DNA of 64,000 nt, taken from positions 231,028 through 295,027 of the forward strand of contig NZ_FRAC01000008.1 in assembly GCF_900142215.1 (NCBI RefSeq). The letters run 5' to 3'. The notes under the pieces were generated by a model. It did not search any database, was not told where the DNA came from, and saw only the letters and a program-made list of their open reading frames with translations. Of the stretch, positions 42,189 to 50,162 are shown piece after piece. A program made the position numbers and the translations under genes. The stretch's first letter is position 1; each line of letters opens with the position of its first letter. This DNA comes from Anaerocolumna jejuensis DSM 15929 (lineage in GTDB: Bacteria; Bacillota; Clostridia; Lachnospirales; Lachnospiraceae).

Positions 42189-44660
42189 TTATTCAATCCC
42201 TCTCTTAAAGTGTCCCCTGGTAATGTCCGTCTCTGTCTCTTTCACGGCTCTTCCATATAAGTAAGCATCTATATAATTTTCTAAGACTCTTTTTGTTTCC
42301 TCTGCCCCCTCACCGGTAAAATCAAGCCGGATAAAGGCTGTATTCAAGGCTTTTACATCCTCCGCACAGGATAAAAGGGAGAAGGTCTTGCTGTTATAAA
42401 TCACATTATAGCAATCCCTGCAATGCCTCATTACCGGAAAAGCATTTTGAAAACGGTCAAAAAGACAGGCACTCTTTGCATCCCGTAAACAACAGGCTTC
42501 TTCCGACCTTCCAGTCAATGGCTTTTTATCTCTGCGGCTATCCGTCAGATACAGGCACTGTGCAGATATCATGACCGGAAGTCTGGAATATACGGTGATA
42601 TACTGGTAAATCTCCGAAATCTCTTTCAGCTCCTGGTAATTCAGCTCAAATGGCGCGGTAATCTCTCCCATTCCCAGCTCTTTCAGATACTCTGCTCCCT
42701 GGCGGTTCATTGCATAGAGGTAAGTATCCCCTATTAATCTTTTAGAAGTCCTGATATTTCCGCTAAGCAGTTCATATTCTTCCAGCGTTCTGATTAAATA
42801 TCCGTTTATAGTATTATCTTCCAGAATGGATTTATTCTGCAAATACATCTCATAGCTTTTTCTTCTTAATACATGGGGAAGGGCAAGGATTGCCTGCTTT
42901 CCTCTTTTGCTTATTCCCTCTGTGTAAAAGTTCAGCTTATTCAGAGGGACCATATCACTTTCCAGGATGATTTCCTTTACATGCTTATTGTCCCATACAG
43001 CCTCCAGCTGCTCCGTTGTCTGTACAAGGACAGATAATGCCAATTCCTTCTGTTCATTCCTTCCGGAAAAGCTGTACTGCTTCTTTTCCAGGTTTCCTTT
43101 ATCCCCGCTGTCACTGTTATTCCCATTTCTGCGGTAGCTTTCTGTTACTGCCTCAGTCAGGGCCTGCACCCCTTCCCTTCTCAGCTCATTAAGCTTTCCG
43201 GCCGGTATAAAGAGCTCTCCCTTCAGCTCTATTGTCAAGATTTCAAAGTAAACTTCACTATCACCCATTCTATTCAGCTGCTTAGAAAGACGTTCTTCTG
43301 AAATCGGCTGGTTCTCTGCTCTGTCTGGAATATCGCCATACACGCTGACCTGCTTATCATAACAGCTTAAAGTAAGGCATAAGGGCTTGTCCGATTCAGC
43401 CGTAAAGTGCCCCTTCACAGGTATCCTGTTCTTTTTCTCCAGATATTCTTCTTTTAATGTATTTATCAGCGCATTATTTCTGGTACGGTATACCATATCA
43501 CCGGGACGGATTTTTATGCCCCGTTTATAATTTGCTGTTATTTTCCTGCCCTTCTTTTCTCCTGTTTTTACCGTATATTCGTAAAGGGCCTCCTGGGACT
43601 TTCTGACCTCTAAAACATCCTGGGCATTGATATCCTCTGCCAGCTCGATAGTCATTTGGGAATCCGTACATTTTATGACCTTTCCGATCAGGACGCCGCT
43701 GTGGTTCGGGCGTTCCGTGGATAGCATGGAAAAGCCATTCTGCAGCTCATAATATCCCCTGGAAAAGCCTCCCCGGTTATAAATATCAGAAAGATTTCTG
43801 ATATCTCCCTTTAATTCTTCCCCGTGGCTTCTTCTGTATTCCTCATAGCCTGTGTCTCCAAGCTCGTAATACAAATCCTTATACTTCCGGTAAACGGAGG
43901 TCACTGCTGCGGTATATTCCGGGCTCTTCATCCTGCCCTCAATTTTGAAGGAGTTTATTCCGGCCTTAATTAACTCAGGCAGTATTTCCAGGGTTTCCAT
44001 ATCCTTTGGGCTTAAATAATAGCCAGTCCCCCTGTTTTCTCCGTCAATCTTCAGCTGATAGGGCATTCTGCAGGGCTGGGCACACCTGCCCCTGTTCCCG
44101 CTCCTTCCCCCAATCATACTGCTTAAGAGGCATTTACCGGAATAACAGTAGCATAATGCTCCATGGACAAAGGATTCGATTTCTAATTCTGTGGATTTCC
44201 TCAAATCCCTGATTTCCGGCAGGGTAAGTTCCCTTGCATTTACAATTCTTGTTACTCCCATATCCTTTAATACATTAGCACCCTCTCCCATGGTTATGGA
44301 CATCTGGGTACTGGCATGAAGGGGAAGTTCCGGAAAGTTTGCATGAAGGAAATGCAGTACGCCCAGGTCCTGGACGATAAGGGCATCCACTCCCAGCTCA
44401 TAGTAGCTTTTGATATATTCAAACAGCTCCTTCTCAAGCTCCGAATTCTTCAGCAGGGTATTCACTGTCATGTAAATTTTCTTCCCATGAAGATGTACGA
44501 AATCAATTGCTTCCTTCATGGTTTCGGGCGTAAAATTATCCGCATATGCCCTTGCTCCGAATTTGGCTCCGCCCACATAAACTGCATCACAGGAAGCATT
44601 CACTGCTGCCTTTAAGCTGTGGAAAGAGCCTGCCGGAGCCAATATCTCAACTGTATCCAT
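42189..44660 (-). CDS. U32-family peptidase with DUF3656 domain (RlhA-like)
   Basis: An 823-residue protein. The N-terminal U32 domain ('EILAPAGSFHSLKAAVNASCDAVY' start) carries the family signature 'IESFVHGALCYCYSGKCLLSS' core and 'GNRGRCAQPCR', whose cysteines bind an Fe-S cluster in relatives. A DUF3656 insert and a second U32-like lobe follow. In E. coli, RlhA of this architecture hydroxylates 23S rRNA C2501; an RNA-modification role is therefore more likely than proteolysis. It lies between zapA and the cell-wall pair. Confidence 0.88.
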   Translation of the reverse strand: MDTVEILAPAGSFHSLKAAVNASCDAVYVGGAKFGARAYADNFTPETMKEAIDFVHLHGKKIYMTVNTLLKNSELEKELFEYIKSYYELGVDALIVQDLGVLHFLHANFPELPLHASTQMSITMGEGANVLKDMGVTRIVNARELTLPEIRDLRKSTELEIESFVHGALCYCYSGKCLLSSMIGGRSGNRGRCAQPCRMPYQLKIDGENRGTGYYLSPKDMETLEILPELIKAGINSFKIEGRMKSPEYTAAVTSVYRKYKDLYYELGDTGYEEYRRSHGEELKGDIRNLSDIYNRGGFSRGYYELQNGFSMLSTERPNHSGVLIGKVIKCTDSQMTIELAEDINAQDVLEVRKSQEALYEYTVKTGEKKGRKITANYKRGIKIRPGDMVYRTRNNALINTLKEEYLEKKNRIPVKGHFTAESDKPLCLTLSCYDKQVSVYGDIPDRAENQPISEERLSKQLNRMGDSEVYFEILTIELKGELFIPAGKLNELRREGVQALTEAVTESYRRNGNNSDSGDKGNLEKKQYSFSGRNEQKELALSVLVQTTEQLEAVWDNKHVKEIILESDMVPLNKLNFYTEGISKRGKQAILALPHVLRRKSYEMYLQNKSILEDNTINGYLIRTLEEYELLSGNIRTSKRLIGDTYLYAMNRQGAEYLKELGMGEITAPFELNYQELKEISEIYQYITVYSRLPVMISAQCLYLTDSRRDKKPLTGRSEEACCLRDAKSACLFDRFQNAFPVMRHCRDCYNVIYNSKTFSLLSCAEDVKALNTAFIRLDFTGEGAEETKRVLENYIDAYLYGRAVKETETDITRGHFKRGIE

Positions 44661-44706
44661 AAAAACTCCAATCCGACATTAACATTTTGATTCTCTGAAT
44701 GAAAAC

Positions 44707-44753
44707 AGGCTGGTGCAACGATGGGCTTATTCCCCTGATGATTGCAGCAGCCT
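44707..44753 (-). terminator. Putative terminator after zapA
   Basis: AGGCTGCTGCAA and TTGCACCAGCCT (one mismatch) pair on the minus strand around a 23-nt loop, followed by GTTTTC. It starts 5 nt after the zapA stop. The T-run is weak, so read-through to the U32 gene is possible. Confidence 0.55.
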
Positions 44754-44758
44754 TTTAA

Positions 44759-45172
44759 TTAACCTTTTGTGTGTTTGTTTCCTAACTCTGTTTCAAGCCT
44801 GATGACCTTCTTCTGATTCTCATTAAGCTCTTCCTTTAAGGCAGCTATTGTCTTTTCCGCCTCACTAAGCTTGGTATTTAAGGATACCAGCTCATGCTTC
44901 AAATCAAATATTTCCTTGGCTTTTTCTTCGTTTTCCTGTTCGATTTCCCGAACCTGCTCCCGAACCTTAAAGTAATCATCTGCTATATTAATCTCCATCA
45001 GGATACTTCTCATTTCGGAATCCAGCATTTTATAAAAATCCTGCTTCTTGAATTCACTGTTTTTATTATTAATATAAGATGCCACTTTCTGAAGATACTC
45101 TTCGCTTTCATAGCCGCGCAAGGTATATTTTTTATTATTTAAAATGACTTCAATATTGTTCATCTTATTCAT
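44759..45172 (-). CDS. zapA: Cell division protein ZapA
   Basis: A 137-residue ZapA, which bundles FtsZ filaments at the division ring. The N-terminal domain 'EVILNNKKYTLRGYESEEYLQKVASYIN' core matches the family, and residues ~65-130 form a coiled coil ('EIEQENEEKAKEIFDLKHEL'). Its position beside a U32 peptidase gene is common in clostridia. The 450 bases upstream hold the large fold-back sequence H1. Confidence 0.88.
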   Translation of the reverse strand: MNKMNNIEVILNNKKYTLRGYESEEYLQKVASYINNKNSEFKKQDFYKMLDSEMRSILMEINIADDYFKVREQVREIEQENEEKAKEIFDLKHELVSLNTKLSEAEKTIAALKEELNENQKKVIRLETELGNKHTKG

Positions 45173-45298
45173 GGGGCTGCCTCATTCTATCTGAACCTGT
45201 CCGGTACAGTAACCTTCCTTGTATTTCCTTATCTTCCTTCTATTTGTTTCATTATAATATATCCGCGAATTTAAGGCAAGCTTTTCTTAGCCTCCCCC

Positions 45299-45618
45299 CA
45301 CGGCAAACGCATGAGACCAAATAATGGATATGCACAGATGACCAAGGAGGTTGTTTTGGAGTTTTGTCTCAAGAGGTTCCATATGACACTTAAGCGGCAG
45401 GAAACGTGACTAGGTAAATCAGTGCCACTGTTTGAGCTTAATAACTCACACAGCCATATTTGTTACAGCGAGTTTGGCACTGATTTACCTGCCAGTTACG
45501 TTTTCTGCCGCTTTAGTGGAATAAGGGTTCTCGCGTAACAAAATTCCAAAACAATCACCTTGGTCATCGTCCGTTTCCACATATTTCCTCCCTACATTTG
45601 CTGAGGGTGTTTGCCGTG
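45299..45618. repeat. Large imperfect fold-back sequence H1 (320 bp)
   Basis: The outer arms CACGGCAAACGC (45299-45310) and GTGTTTGCCGTG (45607-45618) pair 11 of 12. Long inner stretches pair too, for example GATGACCAAGG with CCTTGGTCATC, GCGGCAG with CTGCCGC, and GGTAAATCAGTGCC (45414-45427) with GGCACTGATTTACC (45476-45489). The central loop includes TGTTTGAGC and AGCGAGTT. It fills the space from 5 nt after the ruvB stop to near the zapA start, has no T-run and codes for nothing visible. Confidence 0.85.
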
Positions 45619-45622
45619 TGCC

Positions 45623-46633
45623 TTACGGGGTTTCTGACGATTTTTCCGATAAACCGAAATGACGGTAGGCAAGTCCCGATACCATTCGTCCTCTGGGCGT
45701 ACGAAGAATCAATCCGTTCTGGACAAGGTATGGCTCGTAAACCTCCTCTATGGTTCCCGGGTCCTCGCCTAAGGTAGCTGCCACTGTTTCAATCCCAACG
45801 GGACCTCCGTTGAACTTTTCAATCATGGAGAGGATTATGGCTCTGTCCATGTTATCCAGTCCAAGCTTGTCCACCTCCAGCAAATCCAGGGCAAAGTCGG
45901 CAACCTCTTTTGTAATGCGCCCGTCGTATTTTACCTGGGCAAAATCCCTCACCCTTTTTAAAAGCCTGTTGGCAAGCCTTGGGGTTCCTCTGGAGCGCCT
46001 TGCCAGCTCAAAGGCACCATCACTGTCAATCTCCACTTTAAGCACACCGGCAGAACGGCACACAATTTCCTTTAGTTCCTCGTTGGTGTAAAACTCCAAG
46101 CGGTTTACAACTCCAAATCGGTCCCTTAAAGGAGGGGTCAGCATTCCTGCCCTTGTGGTAGCTCCCACAAGGGTGAATTTGGGCAAATCCAGACGGATGG
46201 ATTTGGCAGCGGCTCCCTTTCCAATCACGATATCAATTGCAAAGTCTTCCATTGCCGGATATAAAAGCTCCTCTACCTGGCGGTTCAAGCGGTGGATTTC
46301 GTCTACAAAGAGTACATCCCCTTCCTTTAAATTGCTTAGGATTGCCGCCATTTCTCCCGGCTTTTCAATAGCCGGACCGGAGGTTACCTTCATATTCACT
46401 TCCATTTCATTGGCTATAATTCCTGCCAGGGTAGTTTTTCCAAGCCCAGGAGGCCCGTAAAACAGCACATGGTCCAAGGATTCCCCTCTTTGCCTGGCAG
46501 CCTCGATATAGACCTTCAGATTTGCCTTTGCCTTCTCCTGCCCTATATAATTATCAAGAAGCTGGGGTCTCAATGAATTCTCTATTCTCTTGTCTTCTTC
46601 CGTTAATTCTGTGGTTATGATACGTCTTTCCAT
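45623..46633 (-). CDS. ruvB: Holliday junction branch migration helicase RuvB
   Basis: A 336-residue AAA+ motor. Walker A 'GPPGLGKTTLA', Walker B 'LFVDEIHRLNR', sensor 'LVGATTRAGMLTPPLRDRFG' core and the winged-helix C-terminus 'YLVQNGLILRTPRGR' are present. With RuvA it migrates Holliday junctions. AAGGCGG fits the ATG at 46633 better than the one at 46639. It follows ruvA by 12 nt in one operon. Confidence 0.97.
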   Translation of the reverse strand: MERRIITTELTEEDKRIENSLRPQLLDNYIGQEKAKANLKVYIEAARQRGESLDHVLFYGPPGLGKTTLAGIIANEMEVNMKVTSGPAIEKPGEMAAILSNLKEGDVLFVDEIHRLNRQVEELLYPAMEDFAIDIVIGKGAAAKSIRLDLPKFTLVGATTRAGMLTPPLRDRFGVVNRLEFYTNEELKEIVCRSAGVLKVEIDSDGAFELARRSRGTPRLANRLLKRVRDFAQVKYDGRITKEVADFALDLLEVDKLGLDNMDRAIILSMIEKFNGGPVGIETVAATLGEDPGTIEEVYEPYLVQNGLILRTPRGRMVSGLAYRHFGLSEKSSETP

Positions 46634-46645
46634 TTCCATCCCGCC

Positions 46646-47272
46646 TTAAAAACCAATATTCTTTAAGGACAGCTTCAGCACATCCTCAACAGTCATATCT
46701 TCTCTCAGTTCCACAGACCCTACCGTTTTGGCAGCTTCTGCCGCAGAATATCCAAGTGCCACCAAAGCTTCAATGGCCTCTTTCCGCACTTCATAAATGC
46801 CATTGCCTTCCCTTCCGGGGGCAACGCCTGGCTCCAGGTTCTTTGCAAATCTTTCCTCAAAGGCATCGCTTAATTTCAGCTTATCCTTTAGCTCCAATAT
46901 CAGCTTACCGGCTGTTTTTGCACCGATTCCCGGAGCCTTGGCTATGGTTTTTACATCATCTGAAAGAACTGCAAATCTCAAGTCATCCGGCGTGATGGAG
47001 GAAAGGATTCCTAGTGCTCCCTTGGGACCAATTCCATTGACGGTAATCAACAGCTTGAAAATGTTCAAATCCTCCCTCGTTAAAAAACCAAATAGCCCGA
47101 TATTATCTTCTCTCAGGTACAGATATGTATAAATTGTTACGGTATTTCCAATTCCGGGAAGATTACTTAAGCTGGAAAGAGGCATCCTGATGTCATAGCC
47201 CAGACCACTTGCCTCCACGACAACTCCCTCTTCCGTTACCAGAATAAGTTCACCCTTTACATATGCAATCAT
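46646..47272 (-). CDS. ruvA: Holliday junction branch migration protein RuvA
   Basis: A 208-residue RuvA. The OB-fold starts 'MIAYVKGELILVTEEGVVVEA', two helix-hairpin-helix motifs follow ('LLITVNGIGPKGALGILS' core and 'IAKAPGIGAKTAGKLILEL'), and the C-terminal domain III ('EALVALGYSAAEAAKTV') binds RuvB. It is the first gene of the ruvAB unit; no ruvC is visible. H2 lies 180 nt upstream. Confidence 0.97.
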   Translation of the reverse strand: MIAYVKGELILVTEEGVVVEASGLGYDIRMPLSSLSNLPGIGNTVTIYTYLYLREDNIGLFGFLTREDLNIFKLLITVNGIGPKGALGILSSITPDDLRFAVLSDDVKTIAKAPGIGAKTAGKLILELKDKLKLSDAFEERFAKNLEPGVAPGREGNGIYEVRKEAIEALVALGYSAAEAAKTVGSVELREDMTVEDVLKLSLKNIGF

Positions 47273-47451
47273 CGATACTACCCTTCTGTCACCGGCCAGT
47301 CATCATGCCGTATCCGGCCCTTTCTTATTATTAAAGGTATCTCAAAAGTCATTTAACCAACCATAATTCAGAAAACTTTTGGTACACCTGCTTCATTCCT
47401 TAATATCCTATAAATAATCCGCCAGACAAATCCCGTTTTACTCTACCAACA

Positions 47452-47666
47452 GGCAGTTTGCACAAAATAGAAAGAATGAATACGCCTATGGAAATGTATT
47501 AGAAGTCCTTTTCTCTGAAGCTTTTGTGCTATATCCTCAAACAGATTGTTTGAGCGATAGCGAGTTATCTGTTTGAGGATATGTCCTGCACAAAAGCTTC
47601 AGAGAATTAGGACTTCTTATACATTGGAATCGAAGTATTCATTCTTTCTATTTTGTGCAAACTGCC
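47452..47666. repeat. Large imperfect fold-back sequence H2 (215 bp)
   Basis: Arms of about 97 nt, mostly complementary: GGCAGTTTGCACAAAATAG with CTATTTTGTGCAAACTGCC at the ends, AGAAGTCCT with AGGACTTCT, GAAGCTTTTGTGC with GCACAAAAGCTTC, and ATCCTCAAACAGAT with ATCTGTTTGAGGAT at the centre. The loop reads TGTTTGAGCGATAGCGAGTT. It is in the 421-base gap between the beta-mannosidase stop and ruvA. Arms are unrelated to H1; the loop is similar. Confidence 0.88.
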
Positions 47667-47693
47667 GTCCGATTGCGAAAAACTGCCCCGCAG

Positions 47694-50147
47694 TTACTCC
47701 CCTATATCATAAACTGAACGTATTCTAATCTTCTCCTTCGTGCCGGAAAGGACATCCACACAGACCTCTTCTCCATTGACATCAAAGTAATTGTCAGAAA
47801 GCTTTAAGTCCCCTTCTTCATTTGATATCTCCACGGATTTGGCATATGCTTTGGAATTAATATAGAGCTTGTCTCCTTCAACACGGCAGGAAAGCTCCGG
47901 ATCTTCAAATTCAAAATGCTTTGGAGCGGTAAAGAGACAGCTTCCCTTCGATACCACTTCACCATTTGCAAGGAACTCAAAGGTTAAATAACTGTTTAAT
48001 TCGTTATAACTGCTAAAATCAAGCTTATCCAGCCACAGGCTAGTAAGGGCAGGCACCTTGACCTCTTCTTCCCCTTTCAGGATAACCTCAGCTCTGGGAT
48101 TGCGAAGGGCCCAGCGTACTGTTCCTGTGATATCCTTCCTGGTTTCATTGGCAACATTGAGTCTTGCCGTCTTTTCAATAGCATGGGGCTCTTCAATGCA
48201 GTGGGGCCTTTGTGTCATTTCCCCTTCTTCCTCACAGGATATCATAACCGGTGCAAAGAAGCGTTTTTCGGAATAATGAAGTGCCTTCCAGCGCCCATAA
48301 TAATCAATACTTGCCCAGGAAGCAACAGGCCATATATCATTCAGCTGCCATACGATTGCTCCCATACATCTGCCCCTGTGCCTTCTCCAATGCTCCACTC
48401 CATAGCGGATGGCATCTGCCTGAAGAAGCTGGGAGGTATAGATCAGATGATCAAAATCCTTGGGATAGAGATAATTATCGGATATATAATTCAGTATCTT
48501 TCCGTTAGCGGCCGTATTTCTCTGATGCATCTCCATGACCCTGGAGAAAATATTTCTGTCCTTCTTTTCCGTGAAGCTTTCAATGGTCTTTAAGCATGGG
48601 AAGGACTGAAAGCCAAACTCGGAGGCATAGCGGAAATGGAATTTCCGATATTCAGAAAAGGGCTTATTTCCATGCCAGACATCCCAATAATGAGTATCCC
48701 CCTTGTCAGGATTCCAGGAATCCTCATAATTTCCGCCCGAGGATGGAGAGGATGGCCAGTAAAAGGTCACAGGGTCATACTCCTTTAAGATATTCGGTAT
48801 GATATATTCATAAATTTTAATGTAGTCCATTACCTGCTTTGGTGAAGGCTTCCAGGCCTTATCCTGAACCTGGGTCTCCATCTCATTGTTTCCGCACCAG
48901 AGGGCAAGGGATGCATGATGTCTGATACGGATAACATTATCTATGGTTTCCTGCCTGATGTTGGCTTCAAATTCGTCGTTCAGCTCATAGCTTGCACAGG
49001 CATACATAAAGTCAACCCACACCATAAGCCCCAGCTCATCACAGAAATCAAAGAAAAAATCATCGGGATAGTATCCGCCGCCCCATATTCTGATGGCATT
49101 ATGGTTCGCAGCAACACAGTCCGAAAGCAAAGCTTTCGTACGCTCTTTCGTTACCCTGCCAAGGATATTATCCTCCGGAATATAGTCAGCTCCCATGGCA
49201 AAGACAGGGACACCGTTTACTACATGGCAGAAGCTCTCGCCCCATTGATCCTTTTCACGCTTTACAGTAAGGGTGCGAAGACCGATTCTTCTTTCCCAGA
49301 CATCAAGTATTTCACCCTTTTCATTCTTTACTTCTCCTCTTACGGTATATAAAGGCTGCTCACCGTAGCCGTTGGGCCACCAGAGCATGGGCTCCGTAAT
49401 AAGAACCGTTCCTTCTTCCGTCTGGTTATATGCCTTCCCGTCAGGAGCTGTTACCTGAAATACTACTTCCGATAAGGTTTCCTCTCCGAATAATTCAAGG
49501 CTCCAGTCAATATCCAGAAGCACACTGCCGTTTTCGTGCTGCTGTCTGACATAGACCTCTTCAAAACGGCACTCCTTTATTCCCAGAATCTTAACGTCCC
49601 TGAATATTCCGGCATCCGGAAGCCTTGGACCCCAGTCCCAGCCAAACATACAGTGGGCTTTACGCAGATGGGGAAAGCCCTCCATACACTCATGGCTGCC
49701 GCCCGTATAGCATTTTTGCTGCTCTTCCCTGATATATTTTGTTGGTGAAGAAAGCACCACTCTTAAATCATTCTCACCTGCTTTTGCAAGCTCCTTTATA
49801 TCAAATTCCCAAATGCGGTGCATATTGTCGGTCTTTCCCAGTAAGGTTCCGTTCAGATAAACCGCACCCAGGGTATCGATTCCGTCAAAATGAAGAAGCA
49901 GCCCGTCGCTCTCAAGGGCTTCCTGTTCCAGATTGAAAACTGTCTGATAGGTAAAATCCTGCTCCATCAGCTTTAAAGCATCCAGTTCATTATCCCTGTA
50001 ATAGGGGTCCGGCATTTTTCCAAGCTGAAGTAAGGCTTCATAAACAGAGCCGGGAACCTTGGCTGGCATGAATTCATCAGCAATCCCATATACATTTTCC
50101 CCGTTTATCTTCATTGACCAAGAACCATTCAAGTTGATTGTTTTCAT
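47694..50147 (-). CDS. Beta-mannosidase (GH2)
   Basis: A GH2 enzyme of ~817 residues: N-terminal sugar-binding domain, immunoglobulin-like domain, TIM barrel and C-terminal beta domains. The acid/base Glu is in 'ALWCGNNEMETQ' and the nucleophile in 'YASEFGFQSFP'; 'MFGWDWGPRLPDAGI' is characteristic of beta-mannosidases. No signal peptide, so it acts on imported manno-oligosaccharides. AAGGAG is spaced for the ATG at 50147, not 50162. It begins 15 nt after the cardiolipin synthase stop, an unexpected pairing. Confidence 0.92.
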   Translation of the reverse strand: MKTINLNGSWSMKINGENVYGIADEFMPAKVPGSVYEALLQLGKMPDPYYRDNELDALKLMEQDFTYQTVFNLEQEALESDGLLLHFDGIDTLGAVYLNGTLLGKTDNMHRIWEFDIKELAKAGENDLRVVLSSPTKYIREEQQKCYTGGSHECMEGFPHLRKAHCMFGWDWGPRLPDAGIFRDVKILGIKECRFEEVYVRQQHENGSVLLDIDWSLELFGEETLSEVVFQVTAPDGKAYNQTEEGTVLITEPMLWWPNGYGEQPLYTVRGEVKNEKGEILDVWERRIGLRTLTVKREKDQWGESFCHVVNGVPVFAMGADYIPEDNILGRVTKERTKALLSDCVAANHNAIRIWGGGYYPDDFFFDFCDELGLMVWVDFMYACASYELNDEFEANIRQETIDNVIRIRHHASLALWCGNNEMETQVQDKAWKPSPKQVMDYIKIYEYIIPNILKEYDPVTFYWPSSPSSGGNYEDSWNPDKGDTHYWDVWHGNKPFSEYRKFHFRYASEFGFQSFPCLKTIESFTEKKDRNIFSRVMEMHQRNTAANGKILNYISDNYLYPKDFDHLIYTSQLLQADAIRYGVEHWRRHRGRCMGAIVWQLNDIWPVASWASIDYYGRWKALHYSEKRFFAPVMISCEEEGEMTQRPHCIEEPHAIEKTARLNVANETRKDITGTVRWALRNPRAEVILKGEEEVKVPALTSLWLDKLDFSSYNELNSYLTFEFLANGEVVSKGSCLFTAPKHFEFEDPELSCRVEGDKLYINSKAYAKSVEISNEEGDLKLSDNYFDVNGEEVCVDVLSGTKEKIRIRSVYDIGE

Positions 50148-50162
50148 TTGTGTCTCCTTCAT

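Noticed and set aside
45299..47666. H1 and H2 as ordinary Rho-independent terminators
   Set aside because: Stems are far too long, imperfect, and lack T-runs; H2 lies upstream of ruvA with GC-containing flanks.
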